Positions 23,471 to 33,520 of a DNA stretch of 64,000 bases are shown piece by piece. The stretch comes from Rehmannia glutinosa (lineage: Eukaryota > Streptophyta > Magnoliopsida > Lamiales > Orobanchaceae). The first letter of the stretch is position 1. Every line of letters starts with the position of its first letter. Made by a program: the position numbers and the translations under genes. The stretch lies in the NCBI GenBank assembly GCA_016081115.2, contig CM071926.1:16009971-16073970 (forward strand), read 5' to 3'. Below the pieces are notes generated by a model that did no database searches, was not told the origin of the DNA, and worked only from the letters and a program-made list of their open reading frames with translations.

Positions 23471-23584
23471 TATTAGACATGTCATTACCCATTTAACCGT
23501 GTTCAAAATTTCGACACAAATAATTAAAAAGGATCCCGAAGCAACCCATACGAACTCGAACCCAACTTAAATTTAATAATATAT

Positions 23585-24327
23585 TGTGAATTTATTATTT
23601 TATGTTTATAATATTGTTGTATCATCTAAAGTCTTTATGTTTTATATTTGTAAAAACTTGATGATTTGTAATTCATGTGTTTCAAAACTGGATCAATAAA
23701 AAAAATCGATTTGTTGTTGGTCCGTCTAATCTATCTAATCAAAATCAATAATATTTTTATTTCTATATATAAAAATAAATATAATAGATTAATTGTTATG
23801 CAATACATTGTAAAGGTAAAAGAATAGTCAACACAAAAAAACATATATAACAAAGTTCAAAATTTATATAATTCTGAGTTCTCAAATCTTTCAACCAAAA
23901 TCAAAATTTAAGTAAAATCTACAAAAGTATTACATTTTTTTCAACAGCCAAAAGTTTCAACTGGTTGTCTATTTAAAAGAATTTGACATCTAAACTTTAT
24001 TTTCCCAATTCAAATATTCTACCAAAACCTCTATATTAATTCCAATTAAAAGAATTATACATTAGCTATTTAGCTTCTATAATTTTCTTATTTTTATCCT
24101 GTTAGATAAAGAATTCTATTTCCTCACAATGCAAGGAAGAATGGAAATTCTTCTCACTTTAGGCTCTCTTTCCCATTAAGCTAAGACCAAAAACCCATAG
24201 AATAGCTATGACTTATGAGTTCTTCACAAGTATTTACATAATAATATAATTTTGCTGTAGGTCCTTATTGCATATTTAATTTAATGTGCTACCCCTTAGA
24301 ATTAAATATATACATATATATATATAT
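23585..24327. other. AT-rich spacer
   Basis: No coding, RNA or element signal recognised. Confidence 0.4.
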
Positions 24328-24379
24328 GGATTGTATCAAATGAGACCACATTTATGGGGTAAGACAGTGTGGACCTATG

Positions 24380-24762
24380 AAGCACTGATACGGATATGGG
24401 ACACGGACACGATCGTCACGCACGGTACGAAAATACGACATATTTTGAAATTTTAAAGATCTGGTACAGTATATATATATATATAAAATTATATATTTTT
24501 ATATTATTGAAAATACAAATGTACTAAGTATAATTAAAAAATAATGTTTCAAGTATAAAAAAAAACCAAAATTTCATAAGTACTCAAATCTGAAATGTGA
24601 TAACTCACATAGACACACAAAAAAATGCTGAAAAAAAAATGAACAATAGAATAAATTCTATCTATTTCCATGTGTAGATATATCCATGGAGTATCGGATA
24701 AAGTGTCGTATCAGATACATATCCGGTAGGAGTATGGCATCCTCAAAGAAGTATATGTGCTT
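24380..24762. mobile_element. MITE nested in TIR element 2
   Basis: Termini AAGCACTGATACGGATATGG and TATCCGGTAGGAG...ATGTGCTT are imperfect inverted repeats (GATACGG.../...GTATC). CCTATG and CCTAGG flank it, a possible eroded TSD. No ORF. Confidence 0.45.
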
Positions 24763-24881
24763 CCTAGGTGTGGACTAATCCTGTCCATTTATTTAATTTT
24801 TTCAAAGGCTGAGATTTAATTGAGTTTTAAGCATTTTTTTTATTTTAATTTGAATAAGGGTAGATTAGTCATTTGCCATAT

Positions 24882-25023
24882 AACTGATTCCTTAATTCAC
24901 AGTTTCACATGTTTTTGTTTGACAACTTTAATATGCAATACATATATATTAAATATACAGTATAATAGCGTTAAATATGCAGTAAATATATGTTAAATAT
25001 ATAGTATAATAATGAGCGTGATT

Positions 25024-25065
<42 letters not shown>

Positions 25066-25640
25066 ACTGCTTCTTTAATTCACGGTCTCCATATATTTTT
25101 GTTTGACAATTTTAATAAGCAGTACATATATGTTAAATATGCAGCATAAGATGAAAAATATGCAGTAAATATATGTTAAATATACAGTATAATAATGAGT
25201 GTGATTCTCTCTCTCTCTCTATAACTGATTCCTTAATTTACGTTCCCCACATGTTTTTGGTTGACAATTTTAATATGCAATACATATATGTTAAACATGC
25301 AGTATAATAGTGTTAAATATGCAGTAAATATATGTTAAATCTACAGTATAATAATGAGTGTGATTCTCTCTCTCTCTCTCTCTCTCTAACTAATTCCTTA
25401 ATTCATAGTCTCCACATGTTTTTGTTTGACAATTTTAATATGTAGTACATATATGTTAAACATACAGTATAATAGTGTTAAATATGCAGTAAATATATGT
25501 TAATATGTAGTATAATCATCGCAGAGCACATAACGGTCCCCACATGTTAATGAGCGTGATTATCTCTCTCTCCATAACTGATTCCATATTGGACGGTCCC
25601 CACATATTTTTGTTTGATAATTTTATCCTTATTGGGGATT
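24882..25640. repeat. ~160-190-bp tandem repeat array (4.5 copies) with (CT)n
   Basis: Copies start near 24882, 25064, 25222, 25387 and 25575 with AACTGATTCCTTAATTCAC. Each contains TTTTTGTTTGACAATTTTAA, TATGCAGTA motifs, AATGAGTGTGATT and a CT run of variable length (longest 25029-25062). Length differences are mostly in the CT runs. Confidence 0.85.
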
Positions 25641-25804
25641 TAATTAATAGGTTAATGTATTATTATCCTATATTAATAATAAGGGATGGTTGAGATCAGT
25701 CCACACTGTCTCACCATAAAATATGGTCTCATTGGATCCTCCCCCTATATATGTATATGTATACACACATATGGTTAAATGTGGGAAAATATATTCATAG
25801 AATA

Positions 25805-25890
25805 TATACTCCCTCCTATTCAAAATAAGTGATGTTTTGGTGCATAATTTTTTTCCAAAATGAATGGTGTTTTGACATTTTCAAGGCTAG
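25805..25890. mobile_element. Possible Stowaway-like MITE end
   Basis: TACTCCCTCCTATTCAAAAT, then AAGTGATGTTTTGG, resembles the Stowaway/mariner start CTCCCTCCGTCCC. No matching right end was found, so it is probably a fragment. Confidence 0.35.
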
Positions 25891-25959
25891 TGATAATTTT
25901 TTTTCCCTCAAAATTACCCTTAAATGTATTATTTTCCAACCATTCGCCTTAATTTAATT

Positions 25960-26279
25960 CTTAGCCACAGCAAGTGAACGGTGTAATTAATAGATAAGGT
26001 AAGCAAGGTCGACTCCACATAGACTAATAAATTAATGCACTAATTATTGAGATTGTAATAGCACTATTTTTATTTAGACGATCGAAATGTGATTGTTGTT
26101 TTATAAACCCTTAAAATATTTTATCATAAAAATAACAAAGCAAGAGTTACGATTGAAAAGATCAAGTGAAGAGATGGATTTCAAGGTTATGGTTTGAGTT
26201 AATCTCCTCTTGTTATTAGATTAATCAAGCCAAAGTTATTATCTATCTTCCCTATAAGACGATCGAAAAGTAATTTAAT

Positions 26280-26313
<34 letters not shown>

Positions 26314-27736
26314 ACACAAGAAATATGTTGATTGAATTATCTATGCTAAAGCATCTCTACTCAACATAAGATAAACAACTCCCAAAGCATATAAGACCAG
26401 TAATCCTCACAAATACTCACAAACATTGAAACTCATCTCTCGAATTATGAATCAACACATCAAGCATGCTAAACCATTGGCCATATGATAAAACAAGTAA
26501 TAAAGCAAAGTACTGGAATATGGTTCGAAATAATAACTTCAACTAAAATTAAGCATCAAATAAGAGTTAATTAACCTAATCCCAAATCCCGGAATCACAA
26601 GATGTTTAGCCGGACATGGGAAACGAATAATTCATAGACAATTGTTCAGATCCATATCAAACTAGATGAAAATAAGAATACAATAGAGTAAGAAAGACTC
26701 AGAGATATCGATGATCTCTCAATCAATATTCAATCCTCAAGCGTGGATGCGATCTTGACCTTTCTCTCGATTCCTCCGGTAGAAGGATGTTATTTTCTCT
26801 GCTTTCTAGGGTAAAAGTATGTGTCCCTTCATCTGGGTCCGCCTCCTCTCTATTTATAATATTCCCGGGCCAAACTTAAGTCAATGAAGCAAAACTTTGT
26901 AAACCCGCACAGACGCACGGGCCGTGCCAAAGTGCACGACCAGCCCATGCGTTAAGTCGAAACTTTGTTTTTTTCTTGAGCAGACGCACGGGCCGTGCGT
27001 ATAGGCACGACTAGAGGTGGCAAAATCTAGCCCGGCCCGCAGGCCAACCTAGCCAGCCCGAGGTTTGGGATGGACTGGGTTGCAAATTTTCAGGCCCGAA
27101 AAAAGTCGGGCCTATTTGGCCCGGCCCGAATGGCCCGACAGACCGGGCTAGCCCGACTTTTTTGGGTCGGCCCGAAAATTTACACACATATTATATGCAT
27201 GGGCTGGGCCAAGCAATTTCGTGGCCCGACCAAAATCAGGTTGGCCCAACCCGGCCCGAAATTTTGCAAAAGCCCATCTGGTTTGGTTGGTGGCTCGGCC
27301 TGACTTATTGCCGGCCTCTAGGCACGATCGGCCGTCGTCAAGTTGAATGTCCAACCTGTGTATGGATCACACACGGACCATGCCTATGCGCACAGTTGCC
27401 GTGCGTGTCTCTTTTTGCTGGTTCCTCCGATCTCTTCTGTTCACCTCCAAACTTCGCATAATCGCTTGATTCTTCCTGTGCTGCAATGCTTCAAATTGCC
27501 ACAAAAGTACTCCAAACATCGTTATTTTCCTGCAAAGCGTAATATATTTTCCACAATGTGAGAACACGACCCATTTTACTAAGTTAGTGCATGTTTATCG
27601 ATTCATTATAGCCAAAATCATGCCCAAAATAAGAGAGAGAAGAAAAGAATGGAGTTTTGATTTTTGCCCACAACATATATCCAAAATCATGGCTCTTTTT
27701 TGATATTTATCAATTCATTATAGCCAAAATCATGCC
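25960..27736 (-). mobile_element. LTR-like block with TATA box, interrupted by a hAT MITE
   Basis: The minus strand has TATAAATAGAGAGGAGG near 26843-26860. Upstream of it, at 26905-27420, lie GC palindrome-like repeats (GCACGGGCCGTGC at about 26917 and 26989, GCACGGCAAC...). Downstream, the leader-like half has AAGGTCGACTCCACATAG near 26003 and (CT)n at 26281-26313. The layout mirrors the U3-TATA-R layout of the Copia LTRs. No coding part or partner LTR was found, so it may be a solo or broken LTR. A direct repeat (ATTCATTATAGCCAAAATCA) occurs at 27602 and 27712. Confidence 0.4.
27012..27320. mobile_element. hAT-like MITE, GC-rich (309 bp)
   Basis: Ends TAGAGGTGGCAAAATC and TTATTGCCGGCCTCTA. 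The 8-bp TSD is GGCACGAC (27004-27011) and GGCACGAT (27321-27328). The interior is made of GGCCCGAC/GTCGGGCC blocks, which create open frames on both strands that are not genes. Confidence 0.85.
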
Positions 27737-28578
27737 CTGGATCGCACTATTTTTTCAAAACGTTCGAAATCTTATTACAGGGCAACCGGTCGCCCTATGT
27801 TATTTTTGACAGCAAAAATTCCAACCGTTGCAATCCTTATCAGCAAGATTTATTTTTCATTTTTGTACAATATTTCTACATCTTGTGATCTTCTTTTTGT
27901 AGACAAAAGTGAAGAGGAAGGAGCCTATGTTGGTGAAGACTTCCCTATAAATAGAGGATGAATTGAAGACACAAGACACAACACATACAAGCAAAATACA
28001 CAACAAGAAATCTGCAAATTGTTCAAGCTTTCATTTTTTACATTCTTGTTGTAATAATTTCAAGTACTTTCACTTGCACATCTTTGAGGTCTAGGCTTTT
28101 TGATTCTTGATTACACTTGCACTCAATATTTGTATTGGTTTCATAGAGTTGTAATCTTAAATTTTGTCCATCATTCAACACAAGACATCTTTGTGAGTAT
28201 TCTTGTGGTAAGAATACACTGGGTGATCTAGGTGATAGGTGTTTGAAGAGTGTGGTACTCTTCAAAGGTGGTGAAGGAAGATTGTGGTAATCTCATTGAA
28301 GGTGTTGTAAGATGATTGTGGTAATCCTCAAGGTGTTGTATTAATTGTGGTAATTAATAAAATCTTTTTTTCTTTTGGAAATCCATCCGGAGATCTTTGG
28401 GGTGGTAGAGGATTAGGCCCTAGGTGGGTTGAACCTCTATAAATCAACGAGTGTTGTTTAATTTCCGCATTTACATTCTTGTCATTTACTTGTTGATTCG
28501 AAAAAGAGAGCGATTTGCAAAAAAAAATCGGCATAATCTATTCACCCCCTCTAGATTATCGTAGCCACTTGACTAACA
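27737..28578 (+). repeat. Left (5') LTR of Copia B, U3-truncated
   Basis: Starts abruptly at CTGGATCGCACTATTTTTTC, which in the right LTR is at 34023, about 500 bp inside. TATAAATAGAGGATG is at 27948-27962. It ends GACTAACA. It retains the ~350-bp stretch (about 28002-28355) that the right LTR has lost between AGCAAAA and ATCTTTTTTTC. Confidence 0.85.
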
Positions 28579-28580
28579 AG

Positions 28581-28597
28581 TGGTATCAAAGCCAAAC
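28581..28597 (+). other. Primer-binding site of Copia B
   Basis: TGGTATCAAAGCCAAAC, two bases after the LTR end. Its 3' part belongs to the palindrome GCCAAACTCTTTGGC. Confidence 0.85.
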
Positions 28598-28605
28598 TCT
28601 TTGGC

Positions 28606-29302
28606 TAGCTCATTCCGATTCTTCCTTTCGGCTACTCCATTTTGTTGTGGTGTCCTTGGAGCCGAAAAATTATGACTATATCCCTTGATTTCACAAAAGA
28701 CTCTAAATTCGCCATCAAATTCTCTACCTCGATCACTTGAATAGACTTAATAATATCTTCCTTTTCATTTTCAATAAGTCTACACAACTTAACAAACTCA
28801 TTAACGACATCGCTTTTATTTGTAAGAAATAGAGCCCAAGTATATCTAGAAAAATCATCAACTATAACAAAAGTATAATGTTTTCCACTTAGACTTGTCG
28901 TACCAATATCCCCATACAAATCAAGATGAAGCATTTGTAGGGGTTTGGTAGTGAAAATTTCATTTTTGGGCTTAAAACTACTCTTAACTAATTTGTTCTT
29001 TTGACAAGTGTCACATAAGCCAAGATTTTCAAAATTCAATTTGGGTAGTCCTTTTACATGTTGGTTTTTGTAAATAGTTTGCAAATTTTGTATCCAACAT
29101 GTCCAAGTCGCCTATGCCATAAACTAGTTAAATCATTATTGGCGACAAGACAAGAAACATTTTGACTAACCAAACACTTGTACAAATTTTGTAAAGATGC
29201 CTTTTCTAATTGCTTCACAAATAATTTTATCATTTTTGGAAATAAGGCATTTTTCTTTATTAAAAACAACATTATAATTTGAATCACAAAGTTGGCTAAC
29301 AC
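28606..29302 (-). pseudogene. Copia B integrase N-terminal/core, inverted segment
   Basis: On the minus strand: LWHRRLGHVGYK and CDTCQKNK form the HHCC zinc module. HLDLYGDIGTTSLSGKHYTF and VDDFSRYTW are the first acidic part of the core. The segment ends in TPQQNGVAERKNR at about 28660-28617, where the inversion junction lies. A frame change near 29060 and stops interrupt it. The C-terminal continuation (FWAEAV...) is on the opposite strand at 30180. Confidence 0.88.
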
Positions 29303-29513
29303 TTATCAAATTGAACTTAAGCCCTTCTACTAAAAGAACATTACTAAGAGAGAAAGAAGAGTTACCAATTTCTCCATTTCCAAGAATTCTTCCTTTGCCA
29401 TTGCCGAACATGACAATACCCTCTTCTTGGAGCTTGATGTTGGTAAAAAGTTCTCTCTTTCCGGTCATATGGCATGAACATCCGCTGTCCATGAGCCATT
29501 TTGAATCTTCCAT
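29166..29513 (-). pseudogene. Copia B protease, inverted segment
   Basis: Minus strand: SKWLMDSGCSCHMTG contains the DSG aspartic protease site. LQEEGIVMFGNGKGRILGNG and LSNVLLVEGLKFNLISVSQL follow, as in Copia polyproteins. Here the GNG block occurs once, against three tandem copies in Copia A. The gag frame stays open over part of this interval, but only the protease frame matches the family. Confidence 0.85.
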
Positions 29514-30162
29514 TGTTGTTATAGCTCCTATAACCTACAAAGGAATTATTTTTAGGTACCCTATAATTTGGGGTTCCATGGGGATTAGCCTTGAGACCTT
29601 TAGGTCTCCAATAATAGCTAAAATTATTCTTCAATTTACAATTGCTAGCATAGTGTTCATTCTTACCACAATAAAAACAAGTAATAATACGAGGACTACT
29701 AGCACGTACAAAGGTTGGAACTTGGTCTTTTTTCTTAAAAGCATTTTGAAAAGGTTTGTAATCAAGTCCTAAGCTCACCTCGTTGTGCATCTAAAATTTT
29801 TGTGACTTTATACGTACTTAAATTGAATCGATGCACATCCTTTTTCAAATTTTCAATATCATTTGTGAGCATTTGTTTTTCGGTTTCAAGAGTACGGACC
29901 ATAGTAAGAGTAATAGCATGAGCCTTATCAAGAGAATCATAGGAAGTAAATAATTTATCTTTTTCTAGTTTAAGCTCTTTATGCTCCTTTTTCAAATTAT
30001 TGTATTTAACAATCAAATTTTGAAACTTATTTTGTAATTCATCAAAATCACATTGTAATTCATCAACTAGGGAAGAAGATGAAGCATTAGAGCGTACCTC
30101 GGTATTTTCATCGTCTATGGCCATAAGACCATGTTCGGATTCTCCTTCCTCGTCTATGGAGT
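29514..30162 (-). pseudogene. Copia B gag (C-terminal two thirds), inverted segment
   Basis: Minus strand: EHGLMAIDDENTEV, a coiled-coil-rich stretch (DELQNKFQNLIVKYNNLKKE), and the zinc knuckle CFYCGKNEHYASNC (C-X2-C-X4-H-X4-C) near 29690-29650. A stop or frame break lies near 29790. The WKERMECY-type N-terminus found in Copia A is absent and was lost at the inversion breakpoint. Confidence 0.85.
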
Positions 30163-32264
30163 TTTATTCACTTTCAAAATATTTTTGGGCCGAAGCCGTA
30201 AGTACCGCTTGCTATGTCATTAATCAAGTTTATATTCGTCCTAAAATGAATAAAACTCCATATGAGCTTTGGAAAGGAAGAACTCCAAATATTAGTTATT
30301 TCAAAATATTTGGATGTAAATGTTTTATTTTGAATACTAAGGATCAATTAGACAAACTTGATCCTAAGGCCGATGAAAGAATATTTATGGGGTATTCAAC
30401 CAAGAGCAAAGCATATCGGGTTTACAATAAGACTAGTGGGGTTGTTGAAGAATCCATCCATGTCAAATTCAATGAAGCTTCGGGTGTTGAAAGGATACCC
30501 AATGATGAAAGTGATGAAGAGAATATTGTTGAACCCATTGTTCAAGATGATACTCAAAATGATCAACCTTCAAGCTCAAATGTTCCTCAAGAAGATAAAG
30601 GTGATACTTCGAATCTTCCCGTAGCATTGAAATTTAAGGGAGATCACCCAAAAGATCTTATTATTGGTGATCCCCTTGATAAAGTAATGACTCGAGAAAA
30701 ATTTGCCGAGAAAGCTCTTATATCTCAAAAAGAGCCTAAAAATGCTAAGTAAGCCATTGAAGATGAGGATTGGTTTTTAGAAATGCAAGAGGAGTTGAAT
30801 CAATTTGAAAGGAATGATGTATGGGAATTAGTACCTTGTCCTCCATCTCAAACCATTATTGGTACAAAATGGGTGTTTCGGAAACAAGCTCGATGACCAA
30901 GGCAATATTGTTCGAAACAAAGCAAGGTTAGTAGCTTAAGGTTATTGTCAAGAAGAAGGTATTGATTATGATGAAACATTTGCACCCGTAGCACGTTTAG
31001 AAGCTATTCGTATTTTACTTGCCTATTCTTGTTTTAAAAATTTCAAGCTTTACCAAATGGATGTAAAATTCGCATTTTAAAATAGTATTATTCAAGAAGA
31101 AGTCTATGTAAAACAACCTCCGGGGTTTGAAATTTTTCTAGGCCTAATGATGTTTATAAACTTAAAAATGCCTTGTATGGTTTGAAACAAGCACCCCGTG
31201 CATGGTATGATAGACTTAGCTCTTTTGTTTTGCAAAATGGTTTTACAAGAGGTAAAGTTGATACTACTCTCTTTGTTTTTGAAAAAGGGCAAGATTGCTT
31301 ATTAGTGCAAATTTATGTTGATGATATTATTTTTGGTGCTACTAATGAATCATTGTGCAAGAAATTTTCTAAGTTAATGCAAGGTGAATTTGAAATGAGC
31401 ATGATGGGGGAGCTCAACTTCTTCTTTAGACTTCAAATTAAGCAATGCCAAGAAGGAATATACATTTCACAATCCAAGTATACAAAAGAACTTTTGAAGA
31501 AGTTTGAAATTGAAGAAGGAAGAATCGTTTCTACCCCAATGACAACAAACGTCAAGATTGACAAAGATGAAAAAGGCAAGCCGGTTGATGAATCCAAGTA
31601 TCGAGGTATGATTGGTAGTTTACTTTATTTAACCGCAAGTAGACCGGATATTCTTCATGTTCATGTTGTATGCCTATGTGCTCGTTTTCAAAGCAATCCC
31701 AAAGAATCTCATATGAGTGCCGTTAAAAGGATTTTTCGATATTTGAAAGGCACTATTCAATATGGTTTATTCTATCCAAAGAATGAAAATTTTTCTCTTA
31801 AAGGTTATAGTGATTCGGATTATGCGGGAAATATTGATGATCGGAAAAGTACTTCCGGATCATGTCAATTTTTAGGCGATTGCCTAGTTTCTTGGTTTTC
31901 AAAGAAGCAAAATTGTGTTTCACTTTCAACGGCCGAAGCCGAATACATTTCCGCAGCCTTTTGTTGTACTCAATTGCTTTGGATGAAACAAACTTTAGCG
32001 GATTATAAATGTTCTTTTGAAAATATTCCTATCTTTTGTGATAACATATCCACTATAAATATTGCTCAAAACCCGGTTCATCATAACCGTACTAAACATA
32101 TTGAGATTCGACATCATTTTCTAAGGGATTGTGTTTCAAAACGAAAAATTGAGATATCTTTTGTACCATCTCAAGATCAATTAGCGGACATTTTTACAAA
32201 ACTGCTATCTTCCGAGATTTTTGCGTCAATACGAGCTCGGTTAGGCATAATGCATATTGAATGA
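30163..32264 (+). pseudogene. Copia B pol: INT C-terminal, RT and RNase H
   Basis: Positions 30163-30750 encode LSKYFWAEAVSTACYVINQV, TPYELWKGR, FGCKCFILN and SKAYRVYN, the INT C-terminal region. From 30751 to 31172 the RT N-terminal part (GTKWVFR, DYDETFAPVARLEAIRILLA) is interrupted by stops and frame changes. Positions 31173-32264 are open for 363 codons: LYGLKQAPRAWYDRL, QIYVDDIIFGATN (YVDD catalytic motif), then RNase H with YSDSDYAGNIDDRKSTSG, LSTAEAEYISA, FCDNISTINIAQNPVHHNRT and LADIFTKLL. The stop at 32264 is the natural pol end. The ATG at 31173 is not a start. Confidence 0.92.
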
Positions 32265-33506
32265 GGTCTATGATTGCATTTTGCATGTTTTTAAAACTTA
32301 GGGGCGAAAAATCGGATTTTTGGTTCAAACCTCGGATTTTGGAAAAACAGAAAGAACCACTAGGCTGATTGGGGGAAGGCCGACCGATCTCCCATGACAT
32401 CGACCGGTCGCCCACTCCCCAACCGGTCGCCCTTAACCAAAAATTGTATAAAAACGTTTCTGTTCTCAGTTTCATCATTTTTGGTCTTTTGTGTTCATTT
32501 TTCGTCCCCTACACATTTTTCACACAAATTTCACTTCAAATTTATTTTATTGCATACATTTTATATTTTGGACTTCATGAGGCTCGATTATCATCATCAT
32601 TGTTCATCTTTACCGATTAAATGGTAAGAATTTCTCCTTTTAATCTCAATTGGGTTGAACCATTGAGAATTGCTTGTATCTTGCTATTTTGATGAAATTC
32701 TTGTATTAATATGTTGTTTATGATGATTGTTGTTGGATGAATATTGTTGTATTGCAGATGGTGATGAATTTTTTTGGCTTAAACGAATTACAAAGGCGTT
32801 ATATTTCTCTTGTTTTATTCGACGCACGCCAAGTATTCGACAAAATGTTTCAATGAAAAATTCATCACCTACATGATTCTCTCGATTTGAAAAGTCTTCT
32901 AAGTTTATAGAAATCATGTTTTATCAATCAAATGAGCTTTTGCAAGTCAAATGATCAATTTTCCCTTTTATTTAGAATTTAAGCTTCATTTTTCAAAACG
33001 CTCGATAAATCGATTAAATTGCGCACTTTGATATAATTGTATAATGTTTTTATCGTGCTAACATTCTTTTTGATGATTCCAAAGGGAGAGAAACAGAAAA
33101 AACGCTCATATGCTTAAAGAAGCGAAAATAAGCTCGCAAGAAAAGCTATAAGCTAGGCTCTTAAAAGCCAAAAGTCATGGAACAATACTTAGTCAATGTG
33201 ATGTATTATGGACTTTTATGCTTGACTAATGATGTTCTGTGACAGGGGGAGCTTATAAGCTCATGATATTCAAGCTCAAGTTATAAAAGCTAAGCTTTAA
33301 GCTTTTAGTTGTTGCTTCTATACTTACTCTTGCTATGCTTGTTGATAGGGGGAGCTTGTGCAAAAATGATTTTGAAAATCTTTGCTCCTATCCTTGTGTG
33401 TTTGTAATTATGATAAATTTTGCTTGTAATGGTTTGATGTTTTAGACCGGAAAATTGGTTTTGTTTTAAAATCGACTTCCTAAAATTGTTTTGGTTTGTA
33501 ATCATC
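32265..33506 (+). other. Non-coding 3' region of Copia B
   Basis: 1.24 kb between the pol stop and the PPT. It carries a palindrome cluster at 32365-32435 (TCGACCGGTCGCCC, CAACCGGTCGCCC), which is conserved in Copia A at 9235-9290. No ORF of family length and no env-like protein. Confidence 0.55.
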
Positions 33507-33520
33507 AAAAAGGGGGAGTT
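33507..33520 (+). other. Polypurine tract of Copia B
   Basis: AAAAAGGGGGAGTT immediately before the LTR start TGTTAGATAAATG. Confidence 0.85.

Larger units (their letters stand above)
22335..23580. mobile_element. Outer hAT-like MITE, split by a same-family insertion
   Basis: Starts TAGGGGTGTCAATTTCCGACCC at 22335 and resumes after the inner element with TACCCATTTAACCCGTC. Its right half is the reverse complement of the inner element's middle (separate repeat entry). The right terminus is eroded, so the end is approximate. Confidence 0.55.
24328..25745. mobile_element. TIR DNA element 2, in a (TA)n microsatellite
   Basis: Left TIR: CAAATGAGACCACATTTATG, then AGACAGTGTGGACC. Right TIR: the inverted GTCCACACTGTCTCACCATA, then AAATATGGTCTCATTGGATC. 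TA repeats flank both sides. The interior has a nested MITE (24380-24762) and a tandem array (24882-25640). The sub-terminal GAGACC...GTGGGACC logic and internal TATGCAGTA motifs match element 1. Confidence 0.72.

Noticed and set aside
27070..27567. Overlapping ORFs of 66-99 codons on both strands
   Set aside because: They lie in or next to the GGCCCGAC-rich hAT MITE; composition, not coding, keeps the frames open.
29362..29513. Extension of gag to a W/R/N-rich C-terminus
   Set aside because: The same bases encode the protease SKWLMDSGCSCHMTG in another frame, which matches the family; the gag reading here is accidental.
30117..30165. ATG at the start of the plus-strand Copia B pol frame
   Set aside because: It lies in gag sequence of the inverted segment; the real coding matches start after the junction in the middle of integrase.
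32265..33506. Env-like third ORF downstream of Copia pol
   Set aside because: No ORF over 100 codons in the coding direction and no transmembrane or coiled-coil pattern; the region is conserved between copies only in non-coding patches.
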